DNA from: JAOBAU01 sp034667465
GTDB taxonomy: Bacteria > Acidobacteriota > Thermoanaerobaculia > Gp7-AA8
DNA length: 64,000 nucleotides
Reading direction: 5' to 3'
NCBI GenBank assembly: GCA_034667465.1
Contig: JAXDJV010000010.1
Location: forward strand, 1 to 64,000
The notes beneath the pieces were generated by a model, which had not been told where the DNA came from, did not search any database, and worked only from the letters and a program-made list of their open reading frames with translations. Positions 8,299 through 16,156 of the stretch are shown here, piece by piece. Made by a program: the position numbers and the translations under genes. How positions within the stretch are numbered: position 1 is the stretch's first letter; the number at the start of each line of letters is the position of its first letter.

Positions 8299-11031
8299 TC
8301 AGCGGCCTCCTCCGTAATCATATCGCTCGAACTCGATCGTTGACGGCCTGCCGGTTCGCGCCGACTCGGCATACGCCTCGTACATCCGCTGCTGCGTCGG
8401 GAGCCATCCCTCGTGCAGGTCGCGTCCCCGTTTCATCGCCGCTTCCGCCCCTTTGTAATCGCCGCGCGCGTAGAGCAGGCGCGCTCTCGCGGTCAATGAC
8501 GCCAGGTTGACTCGTACTTTCTCCGCACGATCGAGCATTCGCTGTGCTTCATCGAGCTGACCGCGACGCGTCAGCAGATAGGCGCTGTTCGCGTCGACGC
8601 GTTGCGCGACATCGGGACTTCCGAGCGGATCGCTGACCGCTCGGGCCTGATCGAATGCGCGCTGTGCCGCATCGAACTGGCCGAGGTATGTGCGCGCGAA
8701 TCCGATGTTCACGAGCGCGATCGCTTCCACGCGCGGGTTATGAATCTGTGCGGCGATCGTTGCCGCTTCCTGCGTCTGCTGCAGCGCTTCCTCGATGTGG
8801 TCCATCGCCCAGAGCGCGATGGAAAGATTCACGAGCCCGAAGATCTCGTTGCCGCGGTCGCCGCTCTTTCGTGAGAGCGTCAGCTGGCGTCGTGCATAAG
8901 CGGCAGCACCCGGATAATCGGTCGCATCGAGGCGTGTTGATGCGAGATTGCCGAGCACTTTTACGGTCATCGGAAAGTCGTTGAGCTTCTCCGCCATCTC
9001 GAGCGTTCGCAGGTAGTAGCGTTCGGCCGCGGCGCTGTCTCCCTTCTCAGCCTCGAGGATGCCCATGTTGTTGTACACGCGTGCGAGATCGCTGGCACTG
9101 CGCAGAGACGTGAACGTTTGCAGCGCGGTGCGGTTCCACCCGCGCGCGTCATCGAGCCGGTTCTGATGCCAGGCCACGACGCCGAGGAGCCGCTGGGCGT
9201 GGCCGGCCATCTTCAGATCGCGCAGCTGTTGCGCGACGACGAGCGATGCGCGCGCGATGCGATCGGCGTCCGCGTACTGCCCGCGATCGATCAGATCGTC
9301 GGCGCGGGTGAGGTCGATCTCCGCGACGAGCCTTCGATCGCCTTTTCGGGTGGCGAGTTTCCGCGCGTCGTCGAGCAGTGCGTCGGTGCGGGCGACGTCG
9401 CCGGTGAGACTGCTGCAGCGCGCCAGCTGTACTTCCGCCCAGGCGAACTCCGGGTCACGATCGATGCAAACTGTGAAGTACGGCACGGCGGCCTGCGGCC
9501 CTTTCGTCAGGAACTGCTGCACGCCGATCGCGTATGCGACGTTCGCGAAGTCATCGAACGAATAGCGCTCGCGAATGTCGATCCTGCGCGCTGCCGGATC
9601 GAGCCGAGGGGCGAGACGCGAAGTCAGGTCGTTCGCTGCATCGGGAAGAGTGGCCGCCGACACTTTGCCCGGCGCTTCATCGCCGTCGCGAAGGAGCAGG
9701 CGATAGCTGATTCCGTACTGCCCCTCGCTCGAGGTGACAGTGGCGGCGAGGAGCGTATCTGCGCCGAGGACGTCGAGCAGCCGCGTGCGCGCGCCAGGTG
9801 TGAGCGCGGAGGTGCGCGCGATGCCGAGGTTCTTCATCGCTTTCAGCACGTCATCGGCGGGGACGAGCTGTACGCGATGGAGCCCGCCGAGCCCCTGCAT
9901 CACCATATCCATCAGCCCGAGCTCGACCCATTCGGTCCCGCGCTGGTTTGTCTCGTTGCGGAACGGCAGCACGGCGATTTTTCCATCGCCGTGTTTCGTG
10001 AACAGCGGTCGATCGGCAAGGCGTTGTGTGATGAACATCGCCACGACGGCGACGGCGATGATCGTCGCTCCGACGGCCGCGAGGATGGCGTTGCGGCGAA
10101 CGCGTTGCGGACGCGATGCGATCCGCTCCAGCTCGCGCACCGTTGCTTCAGCATCGGGACGCTCTTCCGGATCGGGATCGGTGAGGCCGCGGACGAGACG
10201 CGTGATGTCGCGATCGCCGGTGCCGGTCAGCGTGAGATCGGCCTTGCGAACTTTCGCGAGCAACTCCGTCGTCGACGGCGTTTTGCCGTATGGGCTCGCG
10301 CCGTGATTGAGCAGTTCGTACAACAGGATGCCGAACGAGTAGAGATCGCTCGCGGCGGTGAGCGGGAGTCCGCGCGCCTGTTCGGGCGACATGTAGTGAA
10401 CGGTGCCGACAAGCGTGCCGGCCGACGTGCGCGCCCAGTCGATCGATTGCATCGGCTCGGTGCGGCGTTCCATCAGCACGGTTTTCTCCGTCGCAGCGAC
10501 TTCGGGCTCGGGCATCACCAGTTCGGCGGTCTCGTCGATCGATGAATCGTCGTCCTGCACGAGACGGGCGAGACCGAAGTCGAGGACTTTCACCTCGCCG
10601 TCGCGCGTCAGCATCACGTTGTCGGGTTTCAGATCGCGATGGATGATTCCGCGCGCGTGAGCGAAGGCGAGCACGCGCGCGAGCTGCACCGCGACGCTGA
10701 CTCCTTCGGCGCCGGCAAGCCCTTCCGCGATCGCCGTTCGCAGCGTGCGGCCTTCGATCAGCTCGAGGACGAGATAGTTTCCGCTCGCTTCCTCGATGAC
10801 GTCGTAGATGCCGCAGATGTTCGGATGATCGAGCTTCGAAAGCAGACGCGCTTCGCGCAGAAATCGCGAACGGACGCCGGAGTCGACGAGCTTGTTCGGC
10901 TGGATGACTTTCAGCGCGACCGGACGTTCGAGCCGCTCATCCCAGCCGCGATAGACCTCTCCCATTCCGCCGGCGCCGATGAGCGCGTCGATGCGGATTC
11001 GTCCGATGTGGCTGCCGGGCGGGAGCGACAT
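8299..11031 (-). CDS. Membrane-bound Ser/Thr protein kinase with TPR sensor region
   Basis: A 910-residue protein. The N-terminal Hanks-type kinase (about 10-300) has a glycine loop IGAGGMGEVYRG, Lys41 in ALKVI, the catalytic loop HRDLKPDN (Asp133) and DFG (Asp151), so it should be active. A membrane helix at about 316-337 is followed by an extracytoplasmic TolB/FlgO-like region beginning KIAVLPFRNET, and then a long array of TPR-like helical repeats to the C-terminus. Such kinases relay envelope or peptide signals by Ser/Thr phosphorylation. It is divergent from the sigma-factor gene at 11187 across a 155-bp intergenic region, which suggests a functional pair. Confidence 0.92.
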   Translation of the reverse strand: MSLPPGSHIGRIRIDALIGAGGMGEVYRGWDERLERPVALKVIQPNKLVDSGVRSRFLREARLLSKLDHPNICGIYDVIEEASGNYLVLELIEGRTLRTAIAEGLAGAEGVSVAVQLARVLAFAHARGIIHRDLKPDNVMLTRDGEVKVLDFGLARLVQDDDSSIDETAELVMPEPEVAATEKTVLMERRTEPMQSIDWARTSAGTLVGTVHYMSPEQARGLPLTAASDLYSFGILLYELLNHGASPYGKTPSTTELLAKVRKADLTLTGTGDRDITRLVRGLTDPDPEERPDAEATVRELERIASRPQRVRRNAILAAVGATIIAVAVVAMFITQRLADRPLFTKHGDGKIAVLPFRNETNQRGTEWVELGLMDMVMQGLGGLHRVQLVPADDVLKAMKNLGIARTSALTPGARTRLLDVLGADTLLAATVTSSEGQYGISYRLLLRDGDEAPGKVSAATLPDAANDLTSRLAPRLDPAARRIDIRERYSFDDFANVAYAIGVQQFLTKGPQAAVPYFTVCIDRDPEFAWAEVQLARCSSLTGDVARTDALLDDARKLATRKGDRRLVAEIDLTRADDLIDRGQYADADRIARASLVVAQQLRDLKMAGHAQRLLGVVAWHQNRLDDARGWNRTALQTFTSLRSASDLARVYNNMGILEAEKGDSAAAERYYLRTLEMAEKLNDFPMTVKVLGNLASTRLDATDYPGAAAYARRQLTLSRKSGDRGNEIFGLVNLSIALWAMDHIEEALQQTQEAATIAAQIHNPRVEAIALVNIGFARTYLGQFDAAQRAFDQARAVSDPLGSPDVAQRVDANSAYLLTRRGQLDEAQRMLDRAEKVRVNLASLTARARLLYARGDYKGAEAAMKRGRDLHEGWLPTQQRMYEAYAESARTGRPSTIEFERYDYGGGR

Positions 11032-11100
11032 GGTTTGCGTGGATGAATCTTAATCCTGCCGCGCCCCGCGGAAGGCTCTGCCTCTTTTGTTACGGAAGGC

Positions 11101-11130
11101 GGGTAGGGAAATCGCCCCGGCCGTCACACC
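11101..11130 (+). promoter_or_regulatory. GGGTAGGGAAA upstream element, copy 1
   Basis: GGGTAGGGAAA followed after 13 nt by CACACC. It lies 86 bp before the sigma-factor start codon in the intergenic region shared with the divergent Ser/Thr kinase. Four further copies occur in the window. Confidence 0.5.
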
Positions 11131-11186
11131 TCAGAGTGGAGCGTCCATTCGTCTGGCAGGTCGATCAACCGGGGGAGGCCTCGTTT

Positions 11187-11825
11187 ATGGGACAGGCAAC
11201 ACGATCGCTCGAGCGCGCCCTGCTCGAGAGATTGAGCGTCGGTGACTGCGACGCGTTCTGGAGTCTGTGGATGCTGCACCGTCCGCATCTGCATGCGGTT
11301 TGTTACCGCCAGATGCAGTGGGTCGTCGCTGACGCCGACGACGCGGTCAGCCGCTCGATGCTCCTCGCGCACGCGAAGCTGCCGGAGTATGCGATGGAGA
11401 TCGTCGACGTCGAAGCGTGGCTGACACGCCTGACGTGCAACGTCTGTCTCGACATCAAGAAAGAGCGCGGCCGCGGCGTGCGAAAAGCGGAATCGCTCGA
11501 CGAACAGTCGCTGACGCGGCGCGAAGCGACGCTCCCGGAGCCGCTCTCGCCGGAGGATGCGTGCGTCTCGACGCAGATGCGCGAATCGATTGCCGGCGCG
11601 ATCGGACGACTGCCCGAGCCGCTGCGCATCGTGGCGCTGATGCGTTTCGTCCAGGAAGCGTCGTATACGGCCATCGCCGAAAAGCTCACCATCAGCGAAG
11701 CGAACGCGCGCAAGCGCGTGCAGCAGGCGCGGACGATGCTGCGTCCGCAACTCGTTCACCTGCGCGGCGACGAGCTACGCGTCACTGCGCCTGGAGCACG
11801 AGGAACTGCGGATTGCTCGCCCTGA
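11187..11825 (+). CDS. RNA polymerase sigma factor, sigma-70 family (ECF-like)
   Basis: A 212-residue sigma factor. The N-terminal half (about 10-90) resembles region 2, with DADDAVSRSMLLAHAKL matching the core-binding helix and VDVEAWLTRLTCNVCLDIKKERGR the end of region 2.4. Region 4 (about 125-190) shows a LPEPLRIVALMRFVQEASYTAIAE-type helix, then a recognition helix with SEANARKRVQQAR. There is no anti-sigma gene next door. Start chosen at 11187 because GGGGGAGG ends 8 nt upstream; the longer open frame to 11043 has no such support. Divergent from the membrane Ser/Thr kinase, which may control it. The 3' end overlaps the convergent gene by 44 nt. Confidence 0.85.
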   Translation: MGQATRSLERALLERLSVGDCDAFWSLWMLHRPHLHAVCYRQMQWVVADADDAVSRSMLLAHAKLPEYAMEIVDVEAWLTRLTCNVCLDIKKERGRGVRKAESLDEQSLTRREATLPEPLSPEDACVSTQMRESIAGAIGRLPEPLRIVALMRFVQEASYTAIAEKLTISEANARKRVQQARTMLRPQLVHLRGDELRVTAPGARGTADCSP

Positions 11826-13593
11826 GTCCCACCGACGGGCATTCGACGTAAACGTAGTAAACACCCGGCGACGGCGAGGTGAAGTCCACCTCATATCGCC
11901 CGTCGCCGCGCGGCTGCAGCGCCAGCCGTTCCGACCACGCGCCGTTCGCCTGCATGATCAGCGCGCGGGCGTCGGCCAGCGCGTTCGCCGGCAGCTTCGT
12001 CTTCGCATCGGTGAGACGGAACGCCAGCTGCGTCTTTTCGCGCGCCGTGATGATCCGCTGTTTCGTCAGCTGCTCGATGTTCAGCGGTACGCGCGGCTTC
12101 GCCGCGGCGATGTCGGGATTCTCCGCGACGTTCACCGTGAAGCAGGAGATGACGCGCGGTGAATCGATGAAGACGGCGACGTCGTAGAGTCCCGCCTCCG
12201 GCATCGTCGCGGTCGTCGTAAACGTTCCCGGCTTTCCTTCGCGCAGGCTGCGATTCACGACGAGTACCGCCTGCGGCGGATGGTGGTAGTTCGAGAAGTG
12301 GCCGATTGGTGCCGCCATCCCTTCCTTGTAGAAGTAGACCTCGCCGTCCGCCGGGTTCGCGACGAGCACGGCGTTCTCGCCGGCCGCGGGCACGATGCCG
12401 TCGGCGGCGGTGAGTCGCGGCATCTTCCCGAAGTTTTCCTGGCCGCCGGGAAACTCGACCACCGCAAGCGCGCGTCCTTCTTTGCCGATATTCGCGAGCG
12501 GAATCATCAGCACCAGTTCGCTCTCGCGGCGACGAACGTACGCCAGCGAATCGGTGAAGGTCACTTCGAACGGACCGCCTTCAAGCTCGCCGGTCTGGAT
12601 GACGCGATTCGACGACACGTCGACGATGTGCATCAGGTCCTTCGCCGGATTGAGCGTGAATCCGTAGCGGCCGCCCGGCGCGAAGCGAATCCGTTCCAGT
12701 CCCGGCTCGGTCATGATTCGTCCGACCGGTTTCTTCGCGCGCGGATCGAGGACCGTGATCGCGCCGTCGCTGCTGGCGATGTAGGCGAGGTTGCTGAGCG
12801 GCGACCAGTCGACCGACAGCGGTTTCGCGCCGGCCGGTCCGCGCGCCACCTCTTTCAATGTGGCGACGTCGATGATGCTCACCGTGCCGTCGTCGCCGTT
12901 CGTGACGATGATCGAGCGATTGTCGGGCGTCGCGGCGAGATCGTGCGGCCCTTTTCCCGTTGCGATCTTCGCGGCGACGGTGAGATCGGCGGGGCGAAGC
13001 GCTGTGACGCCGTCGCGCGTCGAGATCCAGACGTAATGTCCGTCCGGCTGTTCGACGATGCGCCGCGGTTCGATGCCGGCGTCGAACGTCGAGATGATCT
13101 TCCAGCGACCTGTGTCGATTGCCGTTACCTTTCCGGCGGCCGGTGACGTGACGAGGAGACGCGCGCCGTCAGCTGTCAGCGTCCAGTCGAAGCCGGGCGA
13201 CGGGAGCTCGAGCATGCCGATGAGCTGCGTTCCGCCGAAGCTGAAATGCGGATCGACGATGGTCAGCGTGCCGTCGCCGTTCATCGCCACGACGTAGTAG
13301 ACGTTGAGGTCGAGCGAGGGACGTTGATAGACATTGCCGGCGACGAACGTCGCGACGGTGGCCGTGCACTGTTTGCGGTCGAGCGGCTTGTCGCCGGCGG
13401 ATTTGTTGAACCACGCGGTCGGAAAGACGCCGCCGAGCGGAGCGCCGGTGGTCTGATCGCGCAGCGTCACTTCGACGCGGGCGGTGTCGCCTTCACGTGC
13501 GTTCGCGACGTCGAGACCGACGACGATCCCGCCGTCCGTCACCTTCTGAGAGACGAGCGCCGCAAGCGCCAGCACACCGAGGAAGTTCGTCAC
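11782..13593 (-). CDS. Secreted YVTN-type beta-propeller protein
   Basis: A protein of about 600 residues with a hydrophobic N-terminus (NFLGVLALAALV), then repeated blades of YVTN/cytochrome-D1-like type, for example TAIDTGRWKIISTFDAG, TVSIIDVATLKEVARG, ITVLDPRAKKPVGRI and MHIVDVSSNRVIQTG. The C-terminal third has immunoglobulin-like or carbohydrate-binding-like strands. The family includes electron-transfer and ligand-binding propellers, but no haem motif (CxxCH) is present, so the function is unknown. I chose the GTG at 13593, because the alternative at 13650 lies inside a dispersed repeat. No strong ribosome-binding site is seen for either start. Confidence 0.72.
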   Translation of the reverse strand: MTNFLGVLALAALVSQKVTDGGIVVGLDVANAREGDTARVEVTLRDQTTGAPLGGVFPTAWFNKSAGDKPLDRKQCTATVATFVAGNVYQRPSLDLNVYYVVAMNGDGTLTIVDPHFSFGGTQLIGMLELPSPGFDWTLTADGARLLVTSPAAGKVTAIDTGRWKIISTFDAGIEPRRIVEQPDGHYVWISTRDGVTALRPADLTVAAKIATGKGPHDLAATPDNRSIIVTNGDDGTVSIIDVATLKEVARGPAGAKPLSVDWSPLSNLAYIASSDGAITVLDPRAKKPVGRIMTEPGLERIRFAPGGRYGFTLNPAKDLMHIVDVSSNRVIQTGELEGGPFEVTFTDSLAYVRRRESELVLMIPLANIGKEGRALAVVEFPGGQENFGKMPRLTAADGIVPAAGENAVLVANPADGEVYFYKEGMAAPIGHFSNYHHPPQAVLVVNRSLREGKPGTFTTTATMPEAGLYDVAVFIDSPRVISCFTVNVAENPDIAAAKPRVPLNIEQLTKQRIITAREKTQLAFRLTDAKTKLPANALADARALIMQANGAWSERLALQPRGDGRYEVDFTSPSPGVYYVYVECPSVGLRASNPQFLVLQAQ

Positions 13594-13630
13594 CTGACGA
13601 GGATAAGACGTTGCGGGTGGTGAGGATGTG

Positions 13631-13761
13631 AAGTCAAAGTCGGGGGTCACATCTGGAAATTTGACTTTAGCAACCGGGAATCCGGCCTTTCAGCCGTGAC
13701 GCCTGAGTGATCAGGCAACCGTTAAGTCAAATTTCCAGATGTGACCCCCGACTTTGACTTT
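13631..13761. repeat. Palindromic dispersed repeat, family A, copies 3 and 4 in inverted pair
   Basis: Two copies of the roughly 39-nt unit face each other (13631-13669 and 13723-13761), separated by about 53 nt. Each reads between aaagtcaaagtcgggggtca and tggaaatttgacttta or the reverse complement. The spacer contains a small hairpin (cctga-gtga-tcagg) and two gcaaccg words. The pair lies between the divergent propeller and aroDE genes and could form a long stem in RNA or cruciform DNA. Confidence 0.85.
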
Positions 13762-13821
13762 CCATTCACAGTCGGCCGCGGCGCGTCGTCTTTTAGTAGA
13801 CAAACGGTGTCCAAATCCTCC

Positions 13822-15306
13822 ATGTCCAGCGCCACCGTAGTTGCCGTACTCGATGCTCGCCCGACGGGCGAGTTGATCGCGACCGTCGCCCGAAACGCGG
13901 GCTGGCTCGAAGTCCGAGCCGATCTCCTCGGCGATCTCGACGCTTCCTGGCTTCGCTCGCACTTCCCCGGCGCGCTGCTCTATTCATTGCGCAGCCAAGC
14001 CGAGGGCGGGGCGGCGGAAGGTGACGCCAGCCGCCGCGCGCGACTCATCGCCGCCGCCCGCGACTACGACTTCATCGATCTGGAGCTCGGCGATCTCGTT
14101 CCCGCCGTGCTGAAAGCAATCCCGCCGTCAAAGCGGATCATTTCCTCGCGCCGCTCCACGCCCGAGCTCGCCCATCTCGGCGACCGGCTGCGCGTCATGA
14201 CGTCGGTCGAAGCGCACCTCTATCGCATCTCCGCCATCGCAAAGCGCAGCGGCGATGAGCTCGCGCCACTGCAGCTCCTCAAAGAAACGGGACGCACCGA
14301 CGTCACCGCGTACGCGACCGGTCCGATCGGCCTCTGGTCGCGCATCGTGGCGCCGTGGCTCGGCGCGCCGATCGTCTTCGGCCGCGTTGGCGACGACGAC
14401 ACCGCGGAAGGGTTGCCGTCGATCGATCGCCTCGTCGGCAGCTTCGGTTTTCCCGATCTCCCCGAAATCGATGAGCTGTTCGGCATGGTCGGTGCGCCGG
14501 TCATGCATTCGCACTCGCCGCGCATCCACAACACCGCGTTCCGCGCCACCGGCCGCAACGCGCTGTACGTCCCGTTTCACGTCGACGAGTTCTCCGACTT
14601 CTGGTCGCGCGTGATCAGCAACGGCGCGCTGGAGTCGCTCGGATTTTCGATCAACGCGCTCTCCGTCGTCTCGCCGCACAAAGCGATCGCGCTCGGCGCG
14701 GCACGCTCGAAGAGTCCCGTCGTCCGGCGTGCCGGCTCGACGAACTTCTTTCGACGCGGCGCCGACGGCGAATGGGTCGCGGAGACGACCGACGCCGAGG
14801 GCGTGATACTCACGCTGCGCGAACGTGGCATTCCATGCGCGAAACAGCGTGTGGCCGTCATCGGCTGCGGCGGCTCCGGCCGCGCGATGGCGGCAGCGCT
14901 CGATCAGGCAGGCGCCGATGTCACGCTGGTCAATCGCGGTCTCGAGCGCGCGTCGCTCGCCGTGCGACTGCTTCGTCTGCCGTTCATGCCGCTCAACTCG
15001 TTTTCCGGCGACGGATTCTCGATTGTCGTCAATGCGACGCCGGTCGGACGCGACAGCGACGAGATCTCGTTTCCGATCGAAAGCCTCAAGCGCGACGCCA
15101 CGATCGTCGATCTCGTCTATCGCGACACGCCGACGCAGCTCATGACCCGCACGCGCGGTCCCGGACGAATCACCATCGACGGCTGGGACATGCTCATCAC
15201 GCAGGCGCTCGAACAGTTTCGATTGATGACCGGCGACGAAATGCCGGAAGGACTGGCACGCCAAACCCTCGGTCTCGAACCGGCCGAGTTGATTGCCGAA
15301 TGCTGA
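13822..15306 (+). CDS. aroDE: AroD-AroE fusion: degenerate 3-dehydroquinate dehydratase plus shikimate dehydrogenase
   Basis: A 494-residue fusion. Residues 1-210 align with type I dehydroquinate dehydratase (Glu30 and Arg32 in EVRAD, Arg58 in SLRSQAEGG, IDLELGD, Arg174 in SRI). The catalytic His is missing (SSRRSTPE where SNHDF...TPE is usual), and the Schiff-base Lys is Arg135 in LYRIS (PKIA in E. coli). Residues 220-494 are shikimate dehydrogenase: MHSHSP, Lys287 in SPHK, Asn308 in STNFF, Asp324, a Rossmann GCGGSG and a terminal QALEQF. The usual NTD is TTD. The second domain looks active; the first is probably dead or repurposed. ATG at 13822 is preferred, with an in-frame GTG 15 nt earlier. 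Confidence 0.9.
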   Translation: MSSATVVAVLDARPTGELIATVARNAGWLEVRADLLGDLDASWLRSHFPGALLYSLRSQAEGGAAEGDASRRARLIAAARDYDFIDLELGDLVPAVLKAIPPSKRIISSRRSTPELAHLGDRLRVMTSVEAHLYRISAIAKRSGDELAPLQLLKETGRTDVTAYATGPIGLWSRIVAPWLGAPIVFGRVGDDDTAEGLPSIDRLVGSFGFPDLPEIDELFGMVGAPVMHSHSPRIHNTAFRATGRNALYVPFHVDEFSDFWSRVISNGALESLGFSINALSVVSPHKAIALGAARSKSPVVRRAGSTNFFRRGADGEWVAETTDAEGVILTLRERGIPCAKQRVAVIGCGGSGRAMAAALDQAGADVTLVNRGLERASLAVRLLRLPFMPLNSFSGDGFSIVVNATPVGRDSDEISFPIESLKRDATIVDLVYRDTPTQLMTRTRGPGRITIDGWDMLITQALEQFRLMTGDEMPEGLARQTLGLEPAELIAEC

Positions 15307-15321
15307 CCGGAGGAAGACGGA

Positions 15322-15744
15322 ATGGGTGAGCCACAACAGTCGCGACGAAGCGTCGAGCAGATGCCGATGGACGCTCCGCCGCCGCGCATCGAAGCCGAGG
15401 CGATGGACGGCCGCTGGTACAAGACCAGCGACAAACCGCAGTGGATCGAGCGACTCGAGCTCGACACCGCCGGCGACGCGACGTACGTACACATTTTCGG
15501 CGGCGCCTCGCCGTCGCCGGCCGACTGGGGCCGCGTTCGCATTCAGTGGCCGTATGCCAGCGCGTCGAACACGTCGAGCGCGAAGGCGGGCGGATTCGTC
15601 GCGCAGTACGACTTCGACGAGATGTCGGTCGAGGTCCAGGCGAACTACAACCTCGGCCTCCTCGTCGTGGCGACCTTCGTCACCTTCAAACAACCGGGCG
15701 CGCTCTCCGACCGCTTCACCCGCGAGTTCTTCTTCCGCGCGTGA
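15322..15744 (+). CDS. Small conserved protein, paralogue of the next gene
   Basis: A 140-residue soluble protein of unknown function. After a charged N-terminus (about 25 residues) the sequence alternates as expected for a beta-barrel: GRWYKTSDKPQWIERLEL, VHIFGGASPSPADWG, FVAQYDFDEMSVEVQANYNLGLLVVATFVTF, then a C-terminal FTREFFFRA. It shares the QAN...GLLVVATF and REFF endings with the protein at 15764, so the two are tandem duplicates. GGAGGAAG lies about 8 nt before the ATG. It follows aroDE by 15 nt and leads the tailoring operon. I do not recognise a family; a lipocalin-like small-molecule-binding barrel is only a guess. Confidence 0.75.
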   Translation: MGEPQQSRRSVEQMPMDAPPPRIEAEAMDGRWYKTSDKPQWIERLELDTAGDATYVHIFGGASPSPADWGRVRIQWPYASASNTSSAKAGGFVAQYDFDEMSVEVQANYNLGLLVVATFVTFKQPGALSDRFTREFFFRA

Positions 15745-15763
15745 TCTCGATGAGGAATCGATC

Positions 15764-16156
15764 ATGACCGCAGCTGCCGAAACCGCCGCACTCGCACTCG
15801 ACGCCGCAGTGCTCGCCGGCGAATGGATCAACACGAATGCCGAAGCCGGCATCGCCCGCATCGTCTGCACCTCGCAACCGGACGGCACGATGCGCGTTCG
15901 CGCAACGGGGCGCACCGCCGGCGGCGAAATGGAAGAGTGGGACGAAGTCGACGCGCCGCTCTACTCGTTTACCTTTGAATCGCGTCAGGCCGGCGCCTTC
16001 AGCGCCGTCTTCGACCTCGGCTACGAAGAAGTGCGCATGCAGGCCAACGTGAAAGCGGGCGTCCTCGTCGTCGCCAGCTTCAATCGCTTCAAGGACGACA
16101 GCGGCCGCTCGAACTACTTCGACCGCGAGTTCTTCCACAGGATCTCGAAGGGATGA
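15764..16156 (+). CDS. Small conserved protein, paralogue of the previous gene
   Basis: A 130-residue soluble protein of unknown function, with an Ala-rich start followed by predicted beta-strands: GEWINTNAEAGIARIVCTS, TMRVRATGRT, LYSFTFESRQ, SAVFDLGYEEVRMQAN and GVLVVASFNRF, ending FDREFFHRISKG. The last 45 residues match those of the neighbour at 15322 in pattern (QAN, G-LVVA-F, REFF). Start chosen at 15764; the frame is open upstream but that part overlaps the previous gene. Its stop overlaps the start of the acyl-CoA-dehydrogenase-like gene (ATGA), so it is part of the same coupled operon. Confidence 0.77.
   Translation: MTAAAETAALALDAAVLAGEWINTNAEAGIARIVCTSQPDGTMRVRATGRTAGGEMEEWDEVDAPLYSFTFESRQAGAFSAVFDLGYEEVRMQANVKAGVLVVASFNRFKDDSGRSNYFDREFFHRISKG

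Noticed and set aside
14128..15915. 595-codon minus-strand frame opposite aroDE
   Set aside because: Shadow of aroDE and the small paralogue; the composition mirrors the sense codons and no domain is recognisable.
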